A program made the position numbers and the translations under genes. Below, in pieces: positions 54,361 through 64,000 of a stretch of DNA of 64,000 bases. How positions within the stretch are numbered: the stretch's first letter is position 1; each line of letters opens with the position of its first letter. The notes beneath the pieces are model-generated. The model saw only the letters and a list, made by a program, of their open reading frames with translations. It searched no databases and was not told where the DNA came from. Source of the stretch: Mytilus trossulus. Taxonomy: Eukaryota; Mollusca; Bivalvia; Mytilida; Mytilidae. The stretch spans positions 48,504,448 to 48,568,447 of the forward strand of contig NC_086383.1 of NCBI RefSeq assembly GCF_036588685.1, written 5' to 3'.

Positions 54361-55141
54361 TTAAGGATGTACACCTCTGGGAAGCCAAACATTTCTAGAA
54401 TTAAACTTTTTTTCTTAACCTGATTTTTGGGTTTATAAGACTATAAAACATAATTGGTGAAGAAACAATCATATGGTGGTGCACTTCGTTTTTTGCTACG
54501 GCCCTTTGAAGATGTCCAATTTTGATGATTTTCCCGTTTTTCATCAATTTTTACCTATTTTGGGGCTATTATCGTAAAAAAAATTACAGTTCCACAATTA
54601 AACTTTTTTTCATACTTTCTATAAAGATGAAGTGGACCAATCTGAATAAATTTTACTTAAAAAACTATAGGAACGTGTTTATATAAGAAAGTTTTATCAT
54701 ATTTTGATGCTATCTTGTGTAAAATTTACCATGCTGTCAATGCTGTATTTTGGTGATTTTTTCTCAATTTTAAGAACAATATGCATATTCTTTCAATTTT
54801 TTTGTTCTAAATGATTTGAAAAATAAATATTTAAGAAATTTGAAAAGACCAAAATGATATGGGATGCACAGGATTCTTGTAAAATCATTTTTTGTATCTC
54901 TAACCCATTTTCTCAAAATTTTGGCTAAAATACTGACTTGATTGGTCATAAAATTTAAAAACTGGATAACTCAAAAAACATTCATTTAAAATACAATTTT
55001 TTTCACAGAGTAATGTTTGATTATAGTATTTTCAAAATTCATTGATATGTTTCACTTGTATCACATGTTTTGGAAATAACTCAAGAACGAGATTTCAACG
55101 AGACTAAACGAGACTGAAAAGTCAGAAGAATACATCCTTAA
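54361..55141. mobile_element. TTAA-bounded inverted-repeat element (781 bp)
   Basis: Left TTAAGGATGTACACCTCTG at 54361. The right end is ATACATCCTTAA at 55130-55141, whose reverse complement starts TTAAGGATGTAT. It starts TTAAGG and has TTAA borders like the element at 11.5-12.2 kb but with a different TIR. The interior is A+T-rich and non-coding. Probably a second non-autonomous family with TTAA preference. Confidence 0.6.
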
Positions 55142-56760
55142 ATGGAACATTAAATGAAAAGCTACTATACATGTTTATTCTTCCTATTTATAAGTTACAT
55201 ACCAACTCACAGTTTGCAAAAGACCTTATGACTTTATCATGTACGTATTTTGAGTTTTTTGCCTTAAATTTAATCATTTAAAATCCAATAGATTTTACAA
55301 AATGTCATTGAATTCTTTCAGGCCAAATGTTCATATCTTATTCACAATTAGCACCAGTTCTTTTATGTTCGTCTTTGACCGAGGAGATAGAGGAACAAGG
55401 AAAAGTCAAAATTTTTGAATTTGACTTTGACCTTGTCTTCCATTTTTTTTGGACCAAAGACCTCAAATCAACAGACCCTAGGTCTCTATCACTTATGGTT
55501 AACCAGTTACTAATGTACATCATTTATTGCAAATTCATTAGTGGAAATATCCTACATATGGAGTATTTGTATCGCTTCCGTCATAATTTTACAAAAACAG
55601 AGGATATAGCGAGCAATTTGGTAAAATAAATGTTGCTTTCTTTAACGGTTACAGAGGAGATCTCATCACCAAAAAAAACAGTGTTTGGGGAGAAAACCTA
55701 TTTAAATAAAGAGTCTCCGACTAAACAGAGTTAGTCTCAAAAGCGTAATAGCTGTTCGATATCACAAGTAAAAAAAATCTAAGGACATCTCGTGAAACGA
55801 TAAAACAGGGCAAGTAACAAATACAATAAGTCTTTCCACAGAAAAATGGAAAGACCTAATTCGCATATTTATTTTCAAATACTTAATAATTATAATCATC
55901 AATTAATAACAGACAAAAAAGGGGGGAACATATAACAGGTAACCAATCAAAGACAACATCTGCCTAACAGGCTTCTGAATATGTACAGGAACATACATTA
56001 TGTAGAGGGGGTAAACATGTAAAAGAGCAGCACTCTACCTTACCTTGGTGTCACACTACAACATCAGACCAAACTTTAAAATAAATTTGAAACAGCTATC
56101 CCCATGAGAACGTATAGAAGCATATACTATCGTAAAGGCAAAAGGCTAAAATACTGATGTTAAAACTATCACAGGTCAAAGGGTTATAACAAATAACAAC
56201 AAAATGCAGTTTCTCTTAGACTCAAGTATCAATCAGTACAATTCAACGGATCTAGCATTATCAGAAAAGCATAATCTCTGTGATATGCCATTACATATGC
56301 ACTTAATTTCGATAATACGTATGAGTAAAGATAATAACCATATATTCAAAGAGCATTTGTATAAGATTTATACACTTACCCATGTAAAGCCAATCTTCAA
56401 AACCAACGCTTTGTATTTATGAAAAAACGAAATCCCTGACCTTATTATTAAACAATTATACATATTCTCTATTTAATGAAATGTAATATATCACATAGAC
56501 ACGGACGTAGCGAATGTCGGAAAATATACCCCTAGTTTGAAAAAGCCAAAAGATGCAAATTAACTTCCAACCATTCCACAAACTATAAGAAGTGTATTTT
56601 CTTCCTATGCTGCTTTTCTTGTTATCAGTATAACCAACAAACAACTATGTATCAAAGAAGCACAAAAAGACACATAGACAGAGCACAAATTAAAGACAAG
56701 AATGCAAAAATTTACCATGATAACAAAATGGCGGAATGCAGAAGCACAGAGCCTAGTCAA
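55142..56760. other. No supported gene
   Basis: The 100-codon plus-strand ORF at 55327-55629 begins well but has no homologous motif. The 'gactttgaccttgtcttcc' phrase is typical of intergenic repeats. Not annotated as a gene. Confidence 0.3.
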
Positions 56761-56763
56761 ATG

Positions 56764-56850
56764 TGTCAAAGAAACAACAAAAATGCGTATCAAAGAAACA
56801 ACAAAAATGCGTATCAAAGAAACAACAAAAATGCGTATCAAAGAAACGCA
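56764..56850. repeat. 24-bp minisatellite, about 3.5 copies
   Basis: 'CAAAGAAACAACAAAAATGC' followed by 'gtat', repeated without mismatch. It abuts a Penelope-like 3' tail. Confidence 0.8.
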
Positions 56851-56857
56851 GAAGGCA

Positions 56858-57045
56858 TAAAAGAGGTACGAAAGATACCAAAAGGACAGTCTAACTCATA
56901 AATTAAAAATAAAAAAACACCTGGCTAAAAATGAAAGAAGACAAATAGACTAACAATAGAACACAAGACACAACATAGAAAACTAAAGAATAAGCAACAC
57001 GAATCCCACCAAAAACTAGGGGTGATCACAGATGCTCCGGAGAAC
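56858..57045 (-). mobile_element. Penelope-like element 3' end fragment
   Basis: 'gtacgaaagataccaaaagg', 'acacaacatagaaaactaaa', 'accaaaaactaggggtgatc', 'agatgctccgg': same tail as 60.18-60.38 kb. Confidence 0.6.
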
Positions 57046-57359
57046 AATAACATAACAATAGACAAAGCACATTAGCATAAAATGAAGCACAAGAATATAA
57101 CATGTTTTACAATAACACAATAACACAATCACGGGATGAATGAGCCACGTCATATATGTAAGAAACACAAAATGACATATAGACAAAGCACATTAAAAAA
57201 GATGAAAAACAAGTATACAAAAATTATCATTGAACAATAAGACAATTATACAAAGACTGGATGTATAAATACAGAATCACGTCTCATGGATATCACAGCA
57301 AACAGACTTTAAACAGAAAAAATAATATTGTATATTAAGATAGTTATGTAATAAAAAGC

Positions 57360-57640
57360 AGAAAACAACAACCACTGAATTACAAGCTCCTTACTTGGGA
57401 CACGCACATACATAATATGGCGCGGTTTAATGTTTTTTGCGCCAACCTTCTTTCTTACCTGAAACAGTGTAGTAATAAATAGTATCGACACAACGCATTA
57501 AACAAAAAACGAGAAACAAATACAAATACAAACAGCAACAACCACTCAATTATTTGATCCTGACGTTGGACTATCAAATATAGAATGTGGCGGGGTTAAA
57601 TATATCTGTTAGGGCCAAAACCTCCCCTTTTTAAACCAAT
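57360..57640 (+). repeat. Two R1 3'-end copies
   Basis: 'acaacaaccactgaattaca', 'ttgggacacgcacatacata' at about 57365-57430, and again 'acaacaaccactcaattatt', 'tgtggcggggttaaatatat', 'ccaaaacctcccctt' at about 57533-57640. Confidence 0.55.
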
Positions 57641-58849
57641 TTAGCATTCCATAGATATGTTAATCTTTAGAACAAAAACGGACAATGAGTTTATGTAAAG
57701 ATATATACAATATTCACTCGTTACGACACACATATGAATATCTTAGGCTAATTAAGGTAAGTTATTGCTCAACATGTAAAGACGAAATAATATAATATAA
57801 TTTTCATAATACTTGTCTAATTTTAGAATCAATCTCAAATCTTTTTTCGAAACATCCATTACACATTTTTTTCTAATTGATGGCAGCATGTCGTGTTAAA
57901 ATAACCTTTGCAACCTGTCATCTTAAACGATCGTATATCCACATATCTATCTCATATCATATTACTGGAGAGGTCAATTACAAATATCTCACTATGTGGA
58001 CTCGTTTTAGACTACGAACGAATTGGAAATCCGTAATATTGTATTTTATTTGGATGTCACCGATGACAAAAATCATCAAAATTTATTTTAAATTCAACTA
58101 AGTACTCGATTCTATGATGTCGAAAATGTAGGCAAGAAATCGATTTTCCTATAACCCAAAAACAATTGTTTTTAAGTTTTCATAAAGGATCCTGTAAATC
58201 ATTCCAATTCCATAACGAGTTGATCATATTCAAATATTCAAATAAAATTGCAAACAAAATGTGATACAACTCTTTTATGACTGGCAAAAAGTGCGAAGCC
58301 CAGTAAGGTTCCTAGAGCTTTCAAACAAGACACCAAAATAAAATATAAAAACAAGTCCATGGTATTCAGGAAACATCTTCATGTTTCCTAATAAAGTGTC
58401 TGAGTTACAATATATTACTAGTATTTTATAAATTCAAATTATGGCAGAAGTTTCAGAAACCTAGAAACCATCAATTTGTTCTGGGTGTTAACACTTTTTT
58501 CAAACAATAGGTCACACTGTTACACGAAATGCATAGCATGATAGAATGACATGCGTACTAAAAACTAATTTGGACATCATGTACCGAATCTTTTTAAACA
58601 GAAAGGCAAGGACAGGATGAGGTGGAAAGACTATGGCTCGTTATTATCATATTGATAAAAAAAAATTAAAAGCAAATACGACGTTTGTAAAACAAAATAT
58701 TTACTTTTTAAAGGTTGTGATTGACCTGGTCAACAGGGCAAATAAACATTATCATATGTAAAGAACAATCACTCTTCAAAAATAACTTGCTATATCAAAA
58801 AAGCATTTGTATTCTGCAACTCTGGATTCAAACATTATCAAACGATGTG

Positions 58850-58935
58850 TTTTGTCATTTGATTTTGCCATTTGATTGGGGACTTTACGATTGAATTTTC
58901 CTCGGAGTTCAGTATTTTTTTTATTCACTTTCGTC
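58850..58935 (+). repeat. R3 dispersed repeat copy
   Basis: 'gattttgccatttgattggg', 'gactttacgattgaattttc', 'ctcggagttcagtatttttt'. Confidence 0.6.
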
Positions 58936-59530
58936 TTATTGGCAACGAACCAATTACTATTATATAAAATAAGATGGATTGCTTTATGCCGCTCTCCTTA
59001 AATTCAAAAATATACTTTTTAACAACTTAGAGATATTCGTTGGCGGTGTGTCGCATGACCCAAATGTTTATTTTATCAAATATACAATCGGAATTGTACA
59101 ATCAACAATTAATCATTCGAGGTGACAGTGTACGAAAATTATGGCGACCAAGTTTTTTTTCTTTTTTATTTATAGGATATATCTTCGTCCGTGTACATTT
59201 ACGCCAAACATTTTTCATTTTAAAATGAAAAATAAATTTTCAAATTGCTCTGCAAATTTAAAAGGTAGTTGGTTTGAAAAATTTAACAAAAATCTATAGA
59301 AATCAATTTCGAAAAACCATTTTCTCTATGAGATTTGAAATTTGTTGATTTTATGAAATTACATATTTGATTTAACGAAGATATTGAAATAAATAACAAT
59401 AAGATTGTGTTAAAAAGGATTTTATTTTGTCAAAAGTTTAAAAATATTAAAACATTTTTATTTGCTTGCTTTATGAAACAAAACATATTTCACTCTCATT
59501 CTTGAAAGCAAATATTGAAAATACTGACCT

Positions 59531-59765
59531 TTAGCATTTTTCAATTTAGTTTACAATATTGAAAAATGGACAATAATCTAACGTGGAGCATTTTTCAATT
59601 TGACTTACAATATTGAAAAATGAAAAATGCTCAAGCGTGGAGCATTTTTCAATTTGTCTTGAAATATTGAAAAATGAAAAATGCTCCAACATGGAGCATT
59701 TTTCAATTTGACGTTTGATATTGAAAAATGAAAAATGCTCCAATTTTTCATTTTTCATTTTACTG
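59531..59765. repeat. Palindromic minisatellite, left foldback arm
   Basis: About 3.5 units near 60 bp: 'gtggagcatttttcaattt', a spacer, then 'attgaaaaatgaaaaatgct' and 'cca'. Each unit can form a hairpin because GGAGCATTTTTCA pairs with TGAAAAATGCTCC. Confidence 0.8.
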
Positions 59766-60171
59766 TGCATTATTAAAATTTGAAAAATGATCATTATTTA
59801 AATGTGTAATAATGAGAACGAAAATTTAATTTGTTTCAAATAGGCGTTTTAAATGTTTAAATTGTTGACACTTTTTATAAAATGTTTTATTATTTCCGGT
59901 TTTTTTTCTAGTTTTAAGCGCAATATATCTTGAAGATCTTTTTAGGTTAAGGTGTGTGTGTATATGTGTGAACTATGTGTGATATCAACAAATACCGAAC
60001 AAGAATGGTACAATGACAAGTACGATAATGACCACAAAAAAATCATTCTTTCTTTTTATCTATATATCTAGCTGTCTTTGTAGCTACATGTTTATATCTA
60101 TCTTTCGATCTATCCATCTGTCATTCATTGTTTATATCAATCTGTCTATATATTTGACTTTTGTTTTTCTT

Positions 60172-60565
60172 TGTCATGTCTTTCTTTGAAAAAGAGGGAC
60201 GAAAGATACCAAAGGGACAGTCAAACTCACAAATCTTAAACAAACTGACAACGCCATGGCTAAAAATGAAAAAGACAAACAGACAAACAATAGTAGACAT
60301 GACACAACATAGAAAACTAAAGAATAAACAACACGAACCCTACCAAAAACTAGGAGTGATCTCAGGTGCTCCAGAAGAGTAAGCAGATCCTGCTCCACAT
60401 GCGGCACCCGTCGTATTGCTTATGTGATTACAAATCCGGTAAATAGTCTAATTCGGTAGGTCAAATTCATGAAAGGGAAGGGGATTGTAGTTACGACATA
60501 TCCGATATCATTTGTGAAACGGTTATTCCATAACGTTCAACCAACTCGTGATGGCGTCCGTAAAA
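60172..60565 (-). mobile_element. Penelope-like element 3' non-coding tail
   Basis: Continuous with the RT fragment at 60567-61154. It defines the tail found alone at 53.06-53.43 and 56.86-57.05 kb and in the plus-strand copy at 31.96-32.35 kb. Confidence 0.65.
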
Positions 60566-60566
60566 T

Positions 60567-61154
60567 TTACGAAGGGATGATTTCAACTTCACCATTTGGA
60601 ACTCCTGGTTTAATTAATAGCTTCCTTGTGAGCAGTAACCCTCTATCAAGAAAACCATGATAGGAAAGGCAAGCACGTATCAATTGGGAGATATATACCC
60701 CGTATGCAGGTGCTGCTGGAATGTTGCTACTTAGGAATGGAAAGTTCACAATTGGAAAGTTGAAATCATCTTTTTTGTCGTAGAGTTTTGTCTTCAACCG
60801 ACCCTTATTGTCAATTTCTAGATGTAAGTCAAGATATGAAGCCGACTTAACTGTATCTGTAGTAACCTTTATCTCCAATTTGATGGGATAGATGTGATCC
60901 ACATAGTCACCAAATTTTGAATTGCTTAGTGAAAGAACGTCATCTATATAGCGGAAAGTAGAGTTAAAGAATATTGCTAACTTCTTATCTTTCTTCCTAA
61001 GAAGTTCCTGCATGATGTCAGCCTCATAATGATAAAGAAACAAGTCAGCAAGTAGAGGGGCACAGTTTGTTCCCATTGGGATGTCGACAGTCTGTTGAAA
61101 AACACGTCCTCCGAACGTAACAAATATGTGAATGACATCCAAGTCTACATGCAC
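60567..61154 (-). pseudogene. Penelope-like reverse transcriptase fragment (C-terminal half)
   Basis: 195 open codons. VDIPMGTNCAPLLADLFLYH is RT motif B, STFRYIDDVLSL is motif C with the YxDD catalytic pair, and ASYLDLHLEI, LKTKLYDKKDDF and NFPIVNFPFLSS are typical Penelope-like thumb sequences. It lacks motif A and everything N-terminal, so it is 5'-truncated, ending near a 23-T run at 61192-61214. The frame degenerates after PGVPNGEVEI. It is homologous to the plus-strand copy at 31.55 kb and lies inside the foldback element. Inactive. Confidence 0.82.
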
Positions 61155-61413
61155 GAATGTAACTAGCGATGAAAACTAACTATGGCATCAATATTTTTTT
61201 TTTTTTTTTTTTTTAACAACATTATATATTTATTCATCAAATATGCTTGTTACATTGTTACACCAAGAAACCAAGCTTATATTTAATTTTTACGCAGTTT
61301 TTGGATTTTAAAATTAAAAAATTGTCATGCTTTAAACCATCACTGTTATTTTTCAAAGTTTTTGTATCATTAAAACGTTTATATAAATTTAATTTGAAAA
61401 AAATATATACCAA

Positions 61414-61592
61414 TATGGTCCAAATACTCATATGGTCCGGCCCGTTAATAACCAAACGAGTATTATACACATATGGTCCGACCATACGCGTACGGTCGGA
61501 CCATACGCGTATGGTCGAACCATATGAGTGTACGCATATGGTCATGACCATACGCGTATGGTCCAAATACTCATATGGTCCGGAACATATAT
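61414..61592. repeat. Cluster of CATATGGTCCGACC / ACCATACGCGTATGGT palindromes
   Basis: The perfect 18-bp palindrome GACCATACGCGTATGGTC occurs at 61499-61516 and 61546-61563. Near-copies are scattered between, and the direct repeat 'ggtccaaatactcatatggt' flanks the block at both ends. It lies between the foldback arms. Confidence 0.85.
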
Positions 61593-61904
61593 ATAGAAAA
61601 TATTTAGTTAACCTGGATAAAGATAACAAAACAGGAAGGGACATAAATAGAGCATGATATGCCTGTGCCACATCAGAAAAGTTTGCTGGTGCGTTGCTAT
61701 TCTCCTATCTTTTCGGGGTTTGTAATAAATGTGCATTTACGGGTTCACAAATACACACAAGTGTATTATATTTAAAGTATAAAAACAAAATTTCTTAAGT
61801 GAATGAATGAAACAGTAATTTGATTATCTTTTATATCAATTTCTTAACGATTACAAATTTGAATAATGCTACACGCAAAAACATTTTCATATTTGAGAAA
61901 ATTT

Positions 61905-62085
61905 TCTAAAAATGAAAATTCAACCAATTTTCATTTTTCAATATTTCAAGGCAAATTGAAAAATGCTCCACGTTGGAGCATTTTTCATTTTTCAATTTTT
62001 ATAGATAAATTGAAAAATGCTCCACGTAGGAGCATTTTTCATTTTTCAATTTTTCAAGGCAAATTGAAAAATGATCAAGGTAAGC
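61905..62085. repeat. Palindromic minisatellite, right foldback arm
   Basis: About three units of 'caaattgaaaaatgctccac' then 'gttggagcatttttcatttt', the inverted counterpart of the 59.5-kb array. Confidence 0.8.
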
Positions 62086-62483
62086 AACTTCAATATTTTA
62101 TTCTTTAGAAGGAGATTGAAATTTGTTTTTGTTCTAAAACTATCAAATTCAAATGTTTTAATTTATTCAAAATATTGATAAGATCAAGTGTTTTTTAACA
62201 CAAACTTATCATTTCTTTTTATATTATCCTCTTGGAATCAAATAATGTAATATCATGAAAATTACAAATTTCAAATCTCATAACGAATTTGAATTTTAAG
62301 AAGTGACTATAACAATTTTTTTTAACATTTACCAAACAAATTAACTTTAAAATTTGTAGAGTATTTTGCAAAATCTATATTTCAGATTAAAATGAAAAAT
62401 GTTTAGCGTAAATATACACGGTCTTAGAAGCATTTTAAATTAGTTTTATGTAAAATTATTTTGTTCGATTCAAGGAAACTATA

Positions 62484-62605
62484 TGAAATTGAGAATGAAA
62501 ATCGATTGTGTCAAAGGGACAACAACTCGACCACAGAATAGACATCAGCAAAAAGCAACCGATGGGTCTTCAACGCCAGCGAAAAAATCCTGGATCCGGA
62601 GGCGG
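62484..62605 (+). repeat. R4 dispersed repeat, 5' part
   Basis: 'attgagaatgaaaatcgatt', 'gtgtcaaagggacaacaact', 'gggtcttcaacgccagcgaa', 'ctggatccggaggcg'. Confidence 0.65.
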
Positions 62606-63999
62606 ACCTCGTGTTATTCAAATACCCGATGTATATTTATAAAATGGAAGGAGAATATTTTCTAATGATTTTTATCAAAGAATAAAAAGGGTCCGTAAGC
62701 GAAAAAACTAATCTCTTAACAAAAATTCAAACCAAGAATAAATTCCCATAAAGTTAAAGTTTGAGACAGTGAAGTAAAGGATCACTAGTAAATAACGATA
62801 AGTTATTTGTATCAGAATACTAGTATAAGATAATCAGATACAATTAAGAATGAAATTTAATATTTATTTCCAGAGGCAGTCAAAATCAGCTCTTGCATCT
62901 ACCTTTAATGATGTTATTCTAATACCCATTGTATATTTACAAAACTGAAGTTGTATTTTTCTAACGGTATTTTATCAATGAATAAATAGGGTCCAATTGT
63001 TGTTTTGTTTAATTATTGACTTTCTTTTTGACACTAAAATATGCTGTATAGGTGTCCCGAACGATTTCTTCTAAATCATCTTGTGTCTTTAGGTTCAACT
63101 AATGCCACACAGGTTTATTTGTGACTTTTACTGGTGTATTATTCAGTGAATTACGATCGTATTCAGAATGTAGAAATCTAGGTGTCTTCTGTTTCTTAAA
63201 ATATAAAAAGAGAATGTATATTTCCATTATTTACTGAAATTTTTATGACGATGGGGTGAAACTACTAAAAATTACTAAATAAAACAAAAAACCAAAGAAG
63301 GTTTAGTCTCAATAATCAAATTATAATGGTAGAAGTTGTAATGTTTGTTTTGCATGTCTAAACCTGTTCACATATGGTATATCTAAATATCAAATTACAA
63401 CATGTTACAACTCATCCCACAACTTAGGTTAACGTTACAGAAATTGAACTGCAATGAGGTTCTAATGAAAACAATTTGTTCTTTTCGCTATTACATTCTT
63501 GGAAATTGTATTGTATATTTTTAAAGTTTGATTTTTTTCAGATTTTTTAATTTCCTTGCAAGATTTGAAACTGGTGCGCCCCAAAACATACTTAAAACAT
63601 ACTCAAAAGTCTTGAACTTAAATTTGGTTGACATAATATCCATTTTTGTTAGGGTAGTTTAGCTAGGAAAGGATTCAGCGCTCACCAAAATGTTTTTGCG
63701 TTGGTTAATTTTTGTCATATTTCAAACTAAACTGCTTATGTTTTCTCAATTGAATTTTTTCATATTTTCATGTCGGGGCCTTTTATGATCGATCAGAGGG
63801 TAAGGAATTTTGTCATTGTTAAAGGTCGTACGGTTGCCTATAATAATACTTATCACTCCATTCGAAGATTGGTAGATAACACATCTCGGTTTTTTTCATA
63901 TGACATTTTGTTTTTGTTTTCTGATTTTACAATGTCGATAATCTCAATATGTTAAATATATTTATATTGTGTACTTTTTATTTTCAAACATTTTTTTTT
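62606..63999. other. No supported gene; R1 fragment at the end
   Basis: A+T-rich. An R1 piece in reverse at about 63770-63850 ('gtcggggccttttatgatcg', 'gtcgtacggttgcctat') explains the ORF there. A short duplicated phrase ('aatacccgatgtatatttat' / 'aatacccattgtatatttac') occurs at 62620 and 62920. Confidence 0.35.
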
Positions 64000-64000
64000 G

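Larger units (their letters stand above)
59189..62421. mobile_element. Foldback-type element with long inverted arms
   Basis: Outer ends match in inverted orientation: left CCGTGTACATTTACGCCAAA, right (reverse complement) CCGTGTATATTTACGCTAAA, both followed by CATTTTTCATTTTAA. Similarity continues through about 300 bases of A+T-rich arm ('gagatttgaaatttgt', 'tgtgttaaaaa', 'aaaacat') into palindromic tandem units at 59531-59760 and 61905-62080. The total is 3.2 kb with arms of about 550-640 bases. The centre contains a Penelope-like fragment and a palindrome cluster. No transposase. No target duplication resolved. Confidence 0.7.

Noticed and set aside
55327..55629. 100-codon plus-strand ORF beginning MFISYSQLAPVLLC
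   Set aside because: Hydrophobic start looks like a signal peptide, but the rest has no motif and resembles intergenic repeat phrases. No splice or 3' support.
59546..59794. Minus-strand ORF encoding repeated LEHFSFFNI, and plus-strand ORF 61866-62108 encoding repeated KLKNAPR
   Set aside because: Translation of the palindromic minisatellite in the foldback arms. The peptide repeats follow from DNA repeats.
61247..61671. Overlapping 136- and 137-codon ORFs on both strands
   Set aside because: Both run through the CATATGGTC palindrome cluster, which is open in several frames. No domain.

Overview
This is a eukaryotic nuclear window, strongly A+T-rich. It has small multi-exon genes with GT-AG introns, AATAAA signals, and a very dense population of dispersed repeats and transposon remnants. 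The repeat families, the Penelope-like elements and the Asp-rich secreted protein fit a bivalve mollusc, most likely a marine mussel of the Mytilus type. That assignment rests on recognition of the repeats and was not checked by search. No operon, CRISPR array, tRNA or rRNA was found.

All supported host genes lie on the minus strand and all appear to encode small secreted proteins. (1) Two two-exon genes encode about 112- and 121-residue PAN/Apple-like proteins (12.5-17.6 kb and 23.1-24.7 kb). Their splice phase matches and their C-termini are similar. (2) At 28.7-29.9 kb an extremely acidic Asp-rich secreted protein of biomineralisation type has a furin-like site, a non-coding first exon and a TATA-like box. 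Its acidic reading continues in another frame after the stop. (3) A tandem pair of paralogues, gene A (41.5-43.1 kb) and gene B (48.6-51.8 kb), has a novel-looking architecture: signal peptide, very basic Arg/Lys segment, six-cysteine module, then an EF-hand pair ending in Cys. Gene B is intact (204 aa). Gene A carries one in-frame TAA right after the basic segment, so as written it encodes only a secreted linear cationic peptide of about 50 residues (about +20). Its downstream exons and splice sites remain recognisable. This pair is the best candidate for something undescribed.

Mobile DNA fills much of the rest. 35.7-40.5 kb holds a LINE with both ORFs open on the minus strand. Its ORF2 follows ORF1 in the same frame after a single TAG and has no ATG ahead of the endonuclease domain. 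A 5'-truncated relative sits in intron 1 of gene B. 4.9-7.25 kb holds a decayed Penelope-like element with its GIY-YIG domain upstream of the RT, and 31.5-32.35 and 60.2-61.2 kb hold other Penelope RT/3' fragments. 59.2-62.4 kb is a foldback-type element with long inverted arms made of palindromic tandem units, containing one Penelope fragment and a cluster of 18-bp perfect palindromes. Two roughly 0.75-kb elements are bounded by TTAA, one 204-bp element is bounded by TA, and there is a 165-bp imperfect palindrome. Four short interspersed repeat families (called R1-R4 here) recur throughout, one forming a 357-bp tandem array.

The first 1.5 kb contains two inverted, homologous short coding-like segments of unknown function. 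Large stretches (about 9-11, 13-16, 18-22, 25.5-28, 30-31.5, 43.1-45.4 and 51.8-53 kb) hold nothing I can support as genes.
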